Shown here in pieces: positions 25,742-34,784 of a DNA stretch of 64,000 bases. Position 1 is the first letter of the stretch. Each line of letters begins with the position of its first letter. The translations under genes were made by a program, and so were the position numbers. The DNA comes from Alphaproteobacteria bacterium (GTDB taxonomy: Bacteria > Pseudomonadota > Alphaproteobacteria > UBA8366 > Aestuariispiraceae). The stretch spans positions 2,550,001 to 2,614,000 of the forward strand of contig JAWPMN010000001.1 of NCBI GenBank assembly GCA_033344895.1, written 5' to 3'. The notes under the pieces are model-generated. The model was not told the origin of the DNA, searched no databases, and saw only the letters and a list, made by a program, of their open reading frames with translations.

Positions 25742-26755
25742 ATGACCCAGCAAACACTGCGGAATAAGAGGGTCCTGGTGACCGGGGCGGACGGCTTTAT
25801 CGGCTCTCATCTTGTCGAAAGGCTGCAGCGCGACGGCGCCAGTGTAACGGCCCTGAGCGCATACAATTCCTTCGGGTCGGCCGGGTGGCTGGACAGTTTG
25901 GCCGAAGGCGTTCGCAGAGCTATTGAGATTCGTGCCGGCGATATCCGCGATCCCAACTTCGTTCGGGATCTTGTGGCGGGGCAGGAGGTGGTTTTCCATC
26001 TTGCGGCCCTGATTGCCATTCCCTTCAGCTACGTCGCGCCGCAGTCCTATGTGGATGTAAATGTGACGGGTACCCTGAATGTCTTGGAGGCATGCCGTAT
26101 GCATTCCGTCCAGCGTCTGGTACACACATCGACGTCGGAAACCTATGGTACGGCTCAGTACACGCCGATCGACGAATTGCATCCGATGCAGGGGCAGTCG
26201 CCGTACTCCGCCAGCAAGATTGGCGCTGACCATATGGCTGAAGCATATTGGCGCAGTTTCAACCTTCCGGTGGTCATTTTGCGCCCGTTCAATACCTTCG
26301 GCCCCCGGCAAAGTGAGCGGGCGGTCATTCCGACCGTCATTCGCCAAATGCTGGATCCGGGCTGCGACACGATTCGTATCGGTGATATTAGTCCCGTCCG
26401 GGATTTCAATTTCGTGGGGGATATTGCCGATGCCTTCCATACCGTCGGCACCTCGGAAAAGGTGGAGTACGGCACTGTCTACAATGCCGGTAGCGGCCAT
26501 GGGGTAACTATCGGGGAGACCATCGAAATTCTGCGGGGCATTACAGGATGCAACAAGCCGCTGCAGGAGGAAGTCGATCGCAAACGGCCCAAAAATTCAG
26601 AAGTCTTTGAGCTGATCGCCAAGGCCGAACGAATAGGTGCGCTAGGCTGGCGGCCGGCGGTCGGTCTGGAAGCCGGACTGGAAAAGACGGTGGCGTTCTG
26701 GCGTCGAGAAATCGGCGAAGGGCGAATTCGCCAATCCAGCGACTATCTGGTCTGA
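25742..26755 (+). CDS. legB: LegB-like NAD-dependent 4,6-dehydratase
   Basis: A 337-residue extended SDR. VLVTGADGFIGSHLVERL (residues 10-27), YNSFGSAGWLD near 44, AGDIRDPN, HLAALIAIPFSYVAPQSYVD near 90-110, STSETYGTAQYTPI and the active-site PYSASK near 155 follow the LegB pattern closely. LegB converts GDP-GlcNAc to its 4-keto-6-deoxy form in legionaminic acid synthesis. Here it sits in an operon with PseG/PseI-type genes, so the exact nucleotide sugar is uncertain. ATG 25742 has an upstream GAGAGGGACG ribosome site. Confidence 0.85.
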   Translation: MTQQTLRNKRVLVTGADGFIGSHLVERLQRDGASVTALSAYNSFGSAGWLDSLAEGVRRAIEIRAGDIRDPNFVRDLVAGQEVVFHLAALIAIPFSYVAPQSYVDVNVTGTLNVLEACRMHSVQRLVHTSTSETYGTAQYTPIDELHPMQGQSPYSASKIGADHMAEAYWRSFNLPVVILRPFNTFGPRQSERAVIPTVIRQMLDPGCDTIRIGDISPVRDFNFVGDIADAFHTVGTSEKVEYGTVYNAGSGHGVTIGETIEILRGITGCNKPLQEEVDRKRPKNSEVFELIAKAERIGALGWRPAVGLEAGLEKTVAFWRREIGEGRIRQSSDYLV

Positions 26756-26775
26756 AACTTCGCCGGATTAGCAGC

Positions 26776-28185
26776 ATGCACGCCTTAACCGTTCGCAGGG
26801 CCTATCAAACGGCATTCACACTCTATGTGCTGATTGTGCTTGTCGTCCTGACTTCGGTACCCGGATCGATAACGGTCGATTACGGTGCTGACGCGGCAAC
26901 CTGGCTGCTGCCGGCGCAAGGGCTGGTGGAGGCTGGCGGTTTCGTCCACCCGGATTCGCCGCATCGGCCCATGACGGAACGGCCGCCGCTTTATCCAGGT
27001 CTTGTCGCGGCCACGATCTATCTGGCCGGCGACAACTTTCCAAAGCTTCTTGTATTGATTCAGGCAGCTGTTTTTGCCTGCAGTGCCATGATGCTGGCAC
27101 GGTGGGCCGAGCGGCTGGGGCCGCCCGACCGGCCCATGATCGGACCACTTGCCTTTGCGCTTTTTCTTTTCAATCCGAACAGTCTCGGCACCGTGTTTTT
27201 TCTACAGTCGGAAACCATTTTTGCGGCATTTGTACTGGCGGCAACCATCGCTCTGCATCATACCGCCATGCAGCCGGGATTTCGACGTGCCGCGGGGCTC
27301 GGGTTGCTGCTTGCCGCCTGTGTTTTGATCCGCCCGGAAGGTCAGTTCCTGGCGATCTTGGCGGTCGTTGGGCTGCCTCTGATCTCACTGCTCGGTGGGG
27401 CGCGAGTACCCTTGCGGCGGGTCTTGTTGTCGAGTGCTGTCCTCGCGGTGGTCTGCTTTATGTCTGTTTCGCCCTGGATGGCCCGGACAGCCAGTCTCGG
27501 CGAGGGCTTCAGAGTAACCGGGGCCGCCAATACGGTTTACTATCTTTGGGGATCCGGAACCCAGCTGGAGATGGTCGCGACCGGGGTGGGCGGTGCCGAG
27601 GCCGAGGCCCGCATGCAGGCGCGCCAACGCGCGGTCGCCGCCGCATTCGGCGAGTCATGGTACGTCATGCCGGAATTGGAGCAGCAAAGGCATCTGAGGG
27701 ACGCTGCGATAGCGCAGATATTCAGCTATTCGCCAAGCGTCATATTCAAGACTACAGCATTGGCGACATTGCAGTTCTTTTCCGCCGGGGGGGGTGGCCG
27801 ATTATTCGCCTTGGCTGGCCAGCCGGACGCCTCTCCCTTTGCACAGATGCAGGCCAGCGGTGAATCCAGTTATGCGGAATCTGTTTTGCTAGCGGTCAGC
27901 GAGGCAGATATGTCGTTGCTGGGATTGTGGGGTGCGGCCATGGGCTTCGTCATGGTGACCCGGATTCTGGGGCTGATCGGTGCGGCCAGGATATTGCTTC
28001 GCCGACGTTGGGACATCGCCCTGTTGATTGCGACGGTCATACTCTTCTTCGCGCTGGTAATGCCGTTCTATGGTATCTCCCGCTTCAGAGTACCGGCCGA
28101 ATTCGCCTTTGTTCTGCTGACCTGTTTCTCACTTTTTCCGCCCCGTCGCGGGAATGCCATCACCGTTCAGCAAACATCATGTTGA
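26776..28185 (+). CDS. GT-C family membrane glycosyltransferase (GT39/ArnT-like)
   Basis: A 469-residue protein with about 9-11 hydrophobic segments. The first loop has VDYGADAATWLLPAQ (near 38-52) and MTERPPLYPGLVA near 72-84; an acidic residue in loop one and the RPPLYP motif are typical of polyprenyl-phosphate-sugar-dependent transferases (PMT/ArnT type). It should act on the periplasmic side of the inner membrane, adding a sugar to a glycan or protein. The next gene is a second, divergent GT-C, overlapping by 7 bases. No specific acceptor can be named. Confidence 0.75.
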   Translation: MHALTVRRAYQTAFTLYVLIVLVVLTSVPGSITVDYGADAATWLLPAQGLVEAGGFVHPDSPHRPMTERPPLYPGLVAATIYLAGDNFPKLLVLIQAAVFACSAMMLARWAERLGPPDRPMIGPLAFALFLFNPNSLGTVFFLQSETIFAAFVLAATIALHHTAMQPGFRRAAGLGLLLAACVLIRPEGQFLAILAVVGLPLISLLGGARVPLRRVLLSSAVLAVVCFMSVSPWMARTASLGEGFRVTGAANTVYYLWGSGTQLEMVATGVGGAEAEARMQARQRAVAAAFGESWYVMPELEQQRHLRDAAIAQIFSYSPSVIFKTTALATLQFFSAGGGGRLFALAGQPDASPFAQMQASGESSYAESVLLAVSEADMSLLGLWGAAMGFVMVTRILGLIGAARILLRRRWDIALLIATVILFFALVMPFYGISRFRVPAEFAFVLLTCFSLFPPRRGNAITVQQTSC

Positions 28186-29552
28186 GTCGGAAAACTCTGG
28201 TCGCTCTCGTCGCGCTGGCGCTGACCGCACGTTTGGCCCATCTCCTTTTCCTATGGAGCAGCGGAACGGGATTCCTTATCGAGGACAGTTCGCTCTACCT
28301 CGACATCGCCCGCTGGATGCGCGAGTCCGGAGTGCTTCTCGCCGGCAGTTCAGACGGGTTGGCCCCGCCAGTGACCGATCGGATGTATGGTTATGTGCTC
28401 TTCCTGTCGGTCGTGGGGTGGCTGGCTGGCGGCGTTCCTACCATTGCGGTGGTCTGTATTCAGGCCGCCGCGGATTGCGTAACCGTACTGTGTGTGGCTT
28501 GTGCGGCGGCTCGATTGGGTCCCCGTGTTGGGACGGCGGCAGGTATCCTTGCGGCGATCTGGCCCAATTTGATTCTGCATAGCGGTCTGATCCTTACGGA
28601 TACCTTGTCCGTCGCTCTTATGTCCGTCGCAATGCTCTCTTTCATTCTCTTTGCCGAAAAACCGACCTGGGCTCGCGCCCTGGCGATCGGGGGGGCGTTC
28701 GGTGCATCCCTTGCCGTACGCCACGGTCTGTTGCCTCTGGCCCCGTTGATTGCCGCCTTGATGGTCTGGATCGTGGTCCGCCACGAAAATGGGAAGGACC
28801 GAATAGTACGGGCGTTTGGGGTGGCTATGGTGATGCTGATGCTGGTCGCGGTTTTCCTGGCACCGCAAATCGTCCGGCATTGGGATCGGGCCGGTGGAGT
28901 GGCCTTTACCACTCAGTCGGGGCCGCACTTCCTCTATTGGGTTGCGGCGGAAAGCGCATCCGAGCTGAACGGTGGATCCCGCGCGGATTGGGCAAGCAAC
29001 TACGATGAACGGATCAATCGTCGAATTGCGGAGCAGTCGACACCGCCGAACCCGTTCGAGATATCCAGTATGCGGACGAATTTGGCATTTGAACTCCTAT
29101 CGCAAATGCCAACCATCGGGCTGGTAAAGATCTGGGTTCGAAGCGGTATCGTGAATCTGTTTGCACCCAGCCTTGCCTTTCATCCATGGACGCGGGCGCA
29201 GAAGCAGGATTCCTTCGATGCCGCCGCGCAGGGAAATGGTTTGGTCAGCACGGCCATCTCGTTTGTCTCCAATCAGCCCGCCCGCTACACGGCCGTGGTT
29301 TTGCCGGCGATGGTCGCTGCAGCCGCGACAGCGATGTTGGCCGCTGTCGGGCTGTTTGCCTGCTTCCGGCACTTTCCCGGGTTTACCGCGATCTCTGTAG
29401 GATACGTCGCCTATGTCCTGGTCCTGACCGGGCCGGTTATCGGGGCGAAGTATGCTTTGCCGGCTGACCCGGTGCTAATCGTGTGGACGGCGATGGGGCT
29501 TTGCGTTCTTGGAGGTCTAATCCATAGGCGATTGGGTTCTGCCGCCGCTTAG
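28179..29552 (+). CDS. GT-C family membrane glycosyltransferase-like protein
   Basis: A 457-residue polytopic membrane protein. After the first membrane helix (7-24) comes FLIEDSSLYLDIARWM near 31-46, the acidic loop of GT-C enzymes, then PPVTDRMYGYVLFLSVVGWL near 67-86 and at least eight more hydrophobic segments. It parallels the preceding GT-C protein and probably arose from the same family. ATG 28179 overlaps the preceding gene; the longer frame from 27927 is excluded because it lies inside that gene. It is the last plus-strand gene before the terminator at 29583. Confidence 0.7.
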   Translation: MLSRKTLVALVALALTARLAHLLFLWSSGTGFLIEDSSLYLDIARWMRESGVLLAGSSDGLAPPVTDRMYGYVLFLSVVGWLAGGVPTIAVVCIQAAADCVTVLCVACAAARLGPRVGTAAGILAAIWPNLILHSGLILTDTLSVALMSVAMLSFILFAEKPTWARALAIGGAFGASLAVRHGLLPLAPLIAALMVWIVVRHENGKDRIVRAFGVAMVMLMLVAVFLAPQIVRHWDRAGGVAFTTQSGPHFLYWVAAESASELNGGSRADWASNYDERINRRIAEQSTPPNPFEISSMRTNLAFELLSQMPTIGLVKIWVRSGIVNLFAPSLAFHPWTRAQKQDSFDAAAQGNGLVSTAISFVSNQPARYTAVVLPAMVAAAATAMLAAVGLFACFRHFPGFTAISVGYVAYVLVLTGPVIGAKYALPADPVLIVWTAMGLCVLGGLIHRRLGSAAA

Positions 29553-29582
29553 CATTGCACCGGTCGACATTTCAGACGTCCA

Positions 29583-29610
29583 AAAGCCGCCATTTCCCAA
29601 TGGCGGCTTT
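29583..29610. terminator. Bidirectional intrinsic terminator
   Basis: A perfect 12-base stem, AAAGCCGCCATT and AATGGCGGCTTT, around a TCCC loop. On the plus strand it runs into TTTCTTATT, on the minus strand into CTTTTGG. It lies between the convergent ends of the 29-kb operon (stop at 29552) and the minus-strand fusion gene (stop at 29624), so it can serve both. Confidence 0.9.
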
Positions 29611-29623
29611 CTTATTCTGAACC

Positions 29624-32600
29624 CTATCGGTTCTGCATGAGGTCACGATACAGCTCGTGGAACGAGGCCTCCGCCGAGGACAAGGAATAATGGTCGCATA
29701 TGACAGATCGGGCTAAGGCACGACGAGCCGACAGAGCAGCGTCATCCAAGTCGCGAAACTCTGCGATCGCCGTCTGGAGCGCCTTTGGGTCGGAGGGTGG
29801 GATCAACCATCCCGTATCCCGTACGATATAGGCGGAATCGCCGACATCGGTCGCGATCGGAACCAGTCCGGTCGCCATACCCTCCGCGACCGCGTTCGAA
29901 AAGCCTTCGCCGTATGCCGAACTCGAAACGACAGAATCCGCGATCTGAAGGATACTGGGAACATCAGAACGTTGTCCCAGTGCTACGACCCGTTCGCGCC
30001 CGGCAAACGCCTCTGTACCACGCCCGACGACGACCAACCACACACCAGGCACATTCTCGACGGCTGAAATCAGTCCGTCGTAGTTCTTCATCGGGTCGAC
30101 TCGGGCAACCTGTATCAGCACCCGGGCGTTCGCGGGGATTCCAAACTCTTCCCGAAGTGATCCGCGAAGATCGGGGCGCGGACTGAAACGGTCTATGTCG
30201 ATCCCATTGTGCAAAACCTCAAAGCGGCGTGGCTTGTAGCCTAGATCGGCGTGAACCCGCTTTCCGGTGTGGGAGTTGGCGGTCACGACATCCGGCAGGG
30301 AGGAAAGCCAACGACAGACTGATATCACGGCACGGAGGCGCCACCCGTAGCGCGACAGGTCCATGTCGGAACATCTGATGCCCCAGATCAGAGCCGTAGC
30401 ATGGCGGCGGCCGGACAAGTAGAGAGCTGCTAACGCGATCAGGTCGCCATGGTACATCCAACCCTGCACGATATGTGGTTTCTCGCGACGAATGAGCCGG
30501 GCCAAGCGCCACAGGCCTGAAATGCTGGGGCGTGCGTTGCTGAAGCCAAGATCGTGGACGGAAGCACCGGTTTCTTCGACCTCCCGCTTCAGCAAACCGT
30601 TTGGCAGCAGAGAAATGACGGTGGGCTGTATGGTTTGTCGGCGCGCGCGCATCAATCCCCAAAGCATGGTCTCCGCGCCTCCGCGGTTCAGCGACGTGAT
30701 GACATGAAAAATCCGGATTGTTTCCGAGGCGCCTCGTGCGATCCCGCCACGCCATGACGGCGCCAATCCGAGTGACGCGCCGAGAAACAGCCAGAAAATT
30801 CTTTGGTACGAAATGTCGTGGGCAAAACTGAACAGGACAAAAGCAAAGCAGATCGTGAGTATCAGTGCGTTTCGGCTGTCCGACCAGCGGGGACGGTACT
30901 TCCAGACATGGTACAGGCCGTAGCACGGCAGAGCGGCGGCAATTGCGAATCCGACGATACCGAATTCGGTGAGGATCCAGACCGGCGTTGCGTGAATCAC
31001 CAGACTGCCGCCATCGAAACTCACGGCCCGATGCACAAACGCGCCGAGCCCGGCACCGAAAATCGGTGCCTCCCTCCATAAGTCGAAGGCGCTACTGACA
31101 CTGAACAGACGTTCCAATTGACCGCGCGTATCGAAGCTCGCAATTCCGCGAGACACAGCGGTACCGGCTTGAACTTCATCGGCCGGGAACAAGCCGGGCA
31201 GCGCCCAGACGATGGCATAAAGCAGAACGGCGGCAAGCAGAGACTGGGCCAGAAATCGCAGCGATACGATGCGGAGAAAGCTGCACAGGACGATGATCAT
31301 AAGGCCGACGCCGATACCGGTCTTTGATGAGGATTGCCACAATCCGAACAGCAAAACCCCCGTCAATATGGGCCAGGTGAACCGACGCAGCGGGATAGCC
31401 GAACCGGGCCGCCAATAGGCAAAACTACAGCATAACGCCGCGAGCAGTTGAAACGCATAGGCATTACGGTTGGCGGCGAAGCCCTCGAACTCAGCTGCCA
31501 GGGACAGCGGCGCATCAAACATCCGCCATGCGATCTGGTGCGCGAGATTTGCCAATGTAACGACCACGGCGGTGGCTATTACAAAGTCACTGAGGCGTCG
31601 TAGCCCCCGGCGTCCCCAAAGGCTTGCGAGCGCGCATCCGGCCAGAAAATAACCCAGTATAAACAGCCATCCGATCAGACGGTTATTCAATGCCCAAGGA
31701 GTTACGCCGAACCGATCCGCGCCGATCAGGAAGCCGATCGAGATCATTGCAGTCAGGGCGATTAGCCACATCGCTACACTGTAGGGCATGCGAATTGCGC
31801 TTCGGCGTTCGAGAAACAGGAAAACCCCGGCCACCGTGAGTGCAAGAAGGGCGAACGGGTCGGCGAGATTTACCGTGATCTCCGCACCGCTCAATGTGGT
31901 TCTCACCTGGAAGTACAGCAGTACGGCGGCGCTGATTCCCAGCAGAGGGGCCAGTCGCCGATCAGCGATCTGCGCGTGCACATTAGCGCCCGTCGACCGG
32001 TCCGCCGCTGGTACCGCAGGAGAAGGGTCCGATTGCGGAAACAGTAGTATCGAACCGGAAATCAAAACAGAAACGGTCGACAGTAATCCCACTGCGACAG
32101 AGATTGCGACGGCGTCCCCAGCCGATACGCCCAGTAAGCCCAACACCCATACAGATGTCACTTCGCGGACACCCCAACCGTTTACACTGATAGGCAAACT
32201 GGCGGCGAAAGTCACAATGGTGGCGGCTGCGAAACTCGACATGAAATCAATGCTGGGTTCTGTCGAAACAACTGCCAATGCGAAAACAACGATCGATACG
32301 AGTTGGGCCAGAAGTGCAATGAGTCCGACCTCCCCGATCTTTCCGAGGATGACTTTGCTGAAGACGGATTTCATCAATGCAATTTCCGGCTTCGAACGCG
32401 ATAGGCTTAGTCCCGTCAGGAAAGACAGCAGAACCGCGGCCGCAATGGTAGCGATGGGGATTCCGTCGAAGATGTCAGAGATTCTTGCTGGCCCTATTAG
32501 ATACAGGGCTCCGGCAAGGAACAGTGTCCCGCCGATCGCGGCAAGCATGATCCGTTCATAGGTGGTAATCAGGGCGACGGTCGAGACACCGACACCGGTG

Positions 32601-32926
32601 CGGCGGAGTATTGCCCGCCGCCCCAAAATGGTCCCAACGAGACTGAAAGCGACCAGGCTTGAAACAAGTCCCGCGACTGTTGCGCGCAGTGCTGTTGCAA
32701 ATTTTGGCGACTTGTCCACCAGCGCCAAAAGGCGTGAAAGACGGGTCGCCACCAGCAGGATGTTGCAGAGAACCAAGAGAATGATCGCCGTTGCCGACCA
32801 AATAGGAAACTGCCCCAGCGAGGTGCCGATTTCCCGGATGTCGACTTGCCTCAGGATTAATATCGCCAATCCGATAGAAACCAGAAACGGCAGGGCCTTG
32901 CGGGTACGACTGAGGGTTGGCTGCAT
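29624..32926 (-). CDS. Three-domain fusion: LPG-synthase-TM flippase-like / O-antigen ligase / GT4 glycosyltransferase
   Basis: An 1100-residue protein in one uninterrupted frame. Residues 1-300 are an LPG-synthase-TM (AglD-like) domain with about 8 helices and the signature SLPISVNGWGVREVTSVW near 243-260. Residues 325-725 are a Wzy/WaaL-type O-antigen ligase with GLWQSSSKTGIGVGL near 528, the catalytic-loop pattern FGAGLGAFVHR near 623-633, and HATPVWILTEFGIVGF near 645. Residues 736-1100 are a cytoplasmic GT4 transferase: HVITSLNRGGAETMLWGL, VARVDPMKNYDGLI and YGEGFSNAVAEGMATGLVP. Each part is normally a separate protein of the same pathway. It would join export or lipid-sugar handling, polymer ligation and a transfer step. 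It is transcribed toward the big operon. Confidence 0.9.
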   Translation of the reverse strand: MQPTLSRTRKALPFLVSIGLAILILRQVDIREIGTSLGQFPIWSATAIILLVLCNILLVATRLSRLLALVDKSPKFATALRATVAGLVSSLVAFSLVGTILGRRAILRRTGVGVSTVALITTYERIMLAAIGGTLFLAGALYLIGPARISDIFDGIPIATIAAAVLLSFLTGLSLSRSKPEIALMKSVFSKVILGKIGEVGLIALLAQLVSIVVFALAVVSTEPSIDFMSSFAAATIVTFAASLPISVNGWGVREVTSVWVLGLLGVSAGDAVAISVAVGLLSTVSVLISGSILLFPQSDPSPAVPAADRSTGANVHAQIADRRLAPLLGISAAVLLYFQVRTTLSGAEITVNLADPFALLALTVAGVFLFLERRSAIRMPYSVAMWLIALTAMISIGFLIGADRFGVTPWALNNRLIGWLFILGYFLAGCALASLWGRRGLRRLSDFVIATAVVVTLANLAHQIAWRMFDAPLSLAAEFEGFAANRNAYAFQLLAALCCSFAYWRPGSAIPLRRFTWPILTGVLLFGLWQSSSKTGIGVGLMIIVLCSFLRIVSLRFLAQSLLAAVLLYAIVWALPGLFPADEVQAGTAVSRGIASFDTRGQLERLFSVSSAFDLWREAPIFGAGLGAFVHRAVSFDGGSLVIHATPVWILTEFGIVGFAIAAALPCYGLYHVWKYRPRWSDSRNALILTICFAFVLFSFAHDISYQRIFWLFLGASLGLAPSWRGGIARGASETIRIFHVITSLNRGGAETMLWGLMRARRQTIQPTVISLLPNGLLKREVEETGASVHDLGFSNARPSISGLWRLARLIRREKPHIVQGWMYHGDLIALAALYLSGRRHATALIWGIRCSDMDLSRYGWRLRAVISVCRWLSSLPDVVTANSHTGKRVHADLGYKPRRFEVLHNGIDIDRFSPRPDLRGSLREEFGIPANARVLIQVARVDPMKNYDGLISAVENVPGVWLVVVGRGTEAFAGRERVVALGQRSDVPSILQIADSVVSSSAYGEGFSNAVAEGMATGLVPIATDVGDSAYIVRDTGWLIPPSDPKALQTAIAEFRDLDDAALSARRALARSVICDHYSLSSAEASFHELYRDLMQNR

Positions 32927-33126
32927 ATGGGCTGAGCCCCAGAATAGTGTCGGCGGATCGGCGTTTGGACCTTACTTACCGGAAGGCCGCTTCCCCCGGC
33001 AAGCCGCAACTGGGAGCGAGGGGCAGCCCCGGTCTTGTCTATTGTCTGATAACGCGTCATCAAGTCGGCACAGTTGCGGGCCGCGGCAAAAATGCTCTGG
33101 CCTTGGGGTAAGCAAGAGAGGTTGAT

Positions 33127-34074
33127 ATGAAGATACTCCTGGTCAGCCAGGCGGATTCTGCAGAATCTTGGGGGCAGGGATTACGAGCGACGAACCTCCC
33201 GTTGCCGCTGGAGATCTGGCCGGATATGGCAGTGCCGGAGGAAATTCGTTATGCGATCGCCGCAAAACCACCGGCCGGCCTGCTGGCCTCGTTGCCGAAT
33301 CTGCGTGCCATCCTGTCGCTTTGGGCCGGGGTTGATCACATAACGTCGGACCCGGACTGGCCGCAACACATCCCCATCTATCGCATGATTGAACCAGGTT
33401 TGACCGGGGGGATGGTCGAATTCGTGCTGTCCCAGGTTCTGAACCTGCATTTGAACAATTACGAAATCACTGAGGCGCAGCGCCGGAAGGACTGGCTGCG
33501 GGAGCCGCGCGGCGCTTTCGGTCTGGAACCGTTGGTCGGTGACCGGACTGTCGGCGTGCTGGGGCTTGGCGAGATGGGGCGGAACTCGGCCGAGATGTTG
33601 CGGCGAGTTGGGTTCAAGGTGATCGGATGGTCGCGCCGCCAGAAAACGTTGGATGGCATTGAATGTCTGAGCGGAACAGACGGGCTCGATACGCTTCTGT
33701 CATGCAGTGACATACTGGTAAATCTGTTGCCCTTGACGCCGGAAACGAACGGCCTGTTGAACGCCGACATGCTTCGGAAGTTGCCGCGAGGCGCGGGACT
33801 GATCAACACGGGTAGAGGACAGCATATTGTCGATGCCGACCTAATTGCCGTTTTGGACGAGGGACATCTTTCACGGGCTGTTTTGGATGTCTTTGATACG
33901 GAACCCTTACCTCAGGATCATCCCTTCTGGACCCACCCCAGGGTCACCGTCTATCCGCATATCGCCAGCGTAACACGCGTTAAGACCGGAGTGGCGTCCT
34001 TGGCACGGTCACTGGAACTGCTTGAATCGGGTGAAACGCCGGCGGGCTATTTCGATCCCGATCGCGGTTACTGA
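33127..34074 (+). CDS. ghrA: Glyoxylate/hydroxypyruvate reductase A-like D-2-hydroxyacid dehydrogenase
   Basis: A 315-residue NAD(P)-dependent reductase of 2-oxo acids. The cofactor fold is TVGVLGLGEMGRNSAEML near residues 141-158 with GWSRRQK after the second strand, which suits NADPH. INTGRGQHIVDADL near 230 holds the catalytic Arg, FDTEPLPQDHPFW near 257 the Glu, and TVYPHIASVT near 277 the His. Members reduce glyoxylate to glycolate and hydroxypyruvate to glycerate. AGAGAGG-type bases before ATG 33127 give a reasonable ribosome site. Its 3' end overlaps the convergent RluA gene by 7 bases. The 200 bases upstream hold no gene. Confidence 0.85.
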   Translation: MKILLVSQADSAESWGQGLRATNLPLPLEIWPDMAVPEEIRYAIAAKPPAGLLASLPNLRAILSLWAGVDHITSDPDWPQHIPIYRMIEPGLTGGMVEFVLSQVLNLHLNNYEITEAQRRKDWLREPRGAFGLEPLVGDRTVGVLGLGEMGRNSAEMLRRVGFKVIGWSRRQKTLDGIECLSGTDGLDTLLSCSDILVNLLPLTPETNGLLNADMLRKLPRGAGLINTGRGQHIVDADLIAVLDEGHLSRAVLDVFDTEPLPQDHPFWTHPRVTVYPHIASVTRVKTGVASLARSLELLESGETPAGYFDPDRGY

Positions 34075-34784
34075 CGGACCACACTCCACCCGCAGCGGCC
34101 GAACGCTGCCTGCATCGCGGCCGGTATCGGCGCAGTGGCAGAGACTGCACTCTTCTTGGGGTAGAGGGGCAGTTCGATCGATCGCGCGTGCAGGTGCAGC
34201 GGTATGCCGGAATCTGCGCGCCGGTCTTCGGCAGTTCCGTACCAGGGGTCGCCCAGGATCGGAAATCCGGACTGGGCGCAATGGACGCGAATCTGGTGTG
34301 TGCGTCCGGTTCTGGGCGACAGTTCGAGCCAGCACAGACCATCTTCCGACAGGCCCGCGACCCGAAAATCCGTCACGGCTTCCTGGCCTTCCCTGTCCAC
34401 CACCATGCGCCAGCCGCCGGACTTCGTCGATGTCTTGAGCAGGGGGAAGTCAATGCGTCCGGACTTCTCCGCCGGCATTCCGCGGACCACGGCCCAGTAG
34501 GTCTTGCGCACGCGTCCGTCGGAAAACAGTTTTCCGACCCGTCGCAACGCCTTCGGATGCCGGCCCAGGACCAGGCAACCGGACGTGTCGCGATCCAGTC
34601 GGTGCGCCAGGGCCGGCGGCCTTGGCAGGCCGAACCGCAGCGCGTCGAACTGATCCTCCATCGAAGGTCCGCCCGAGGGACCGGCGTGAACCGGAACACC
34701 GGCCGGCTTGTCGACGATCAGGATCAGCCCGTCGCGATAGAGCACGTCCGGCGCGGCGGATGACAGGCCGTCAGATGATGACAT
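34068..34784 (-). CDS. RluA family RNA pseudouridine synthase
   Basis: A 238-residue pseudouridine synthase without an S4 domain. The catalytic Asp lies in AHRLDRDTSGCLVLGR near residues 60-75; DKPAGVPVHAGP near 25, KTYWAVVRG near 98 and GRTHQIRVHCAQSGFPILGD near 180 are the other family motifs. It isomerises uridine in rRNA or tRNA; the short form resembles RluA/RluC/RsuA relatives used on 23S rRNA or tRNA, and the target base cannot be told. Convergent with and slightly overlapping the GhrA gene. Confidence 0.88.
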   Translation of the reverse strand: MSSSDGLSSAAPDVLYRDGLILIVDKPAGVPVHAGPSGGPSMEDQFDALRFGLPRPPALAHRLDRDTSGCLVLGRHPKALRRVGKLFSDGRVRKTYWAVVRGMPAEKSGRIDFPLLKTSTKSGGWRMVVDREGQEAVTDFRVAGLSEDGLCWLELSPRTGRTHQIRVHCAQSGFPILGDPWYGTAEDRRADSGIPLHLHARSIELPLYPKKSAVSATAPIPAAMQAAFGRCGWSVVRQ

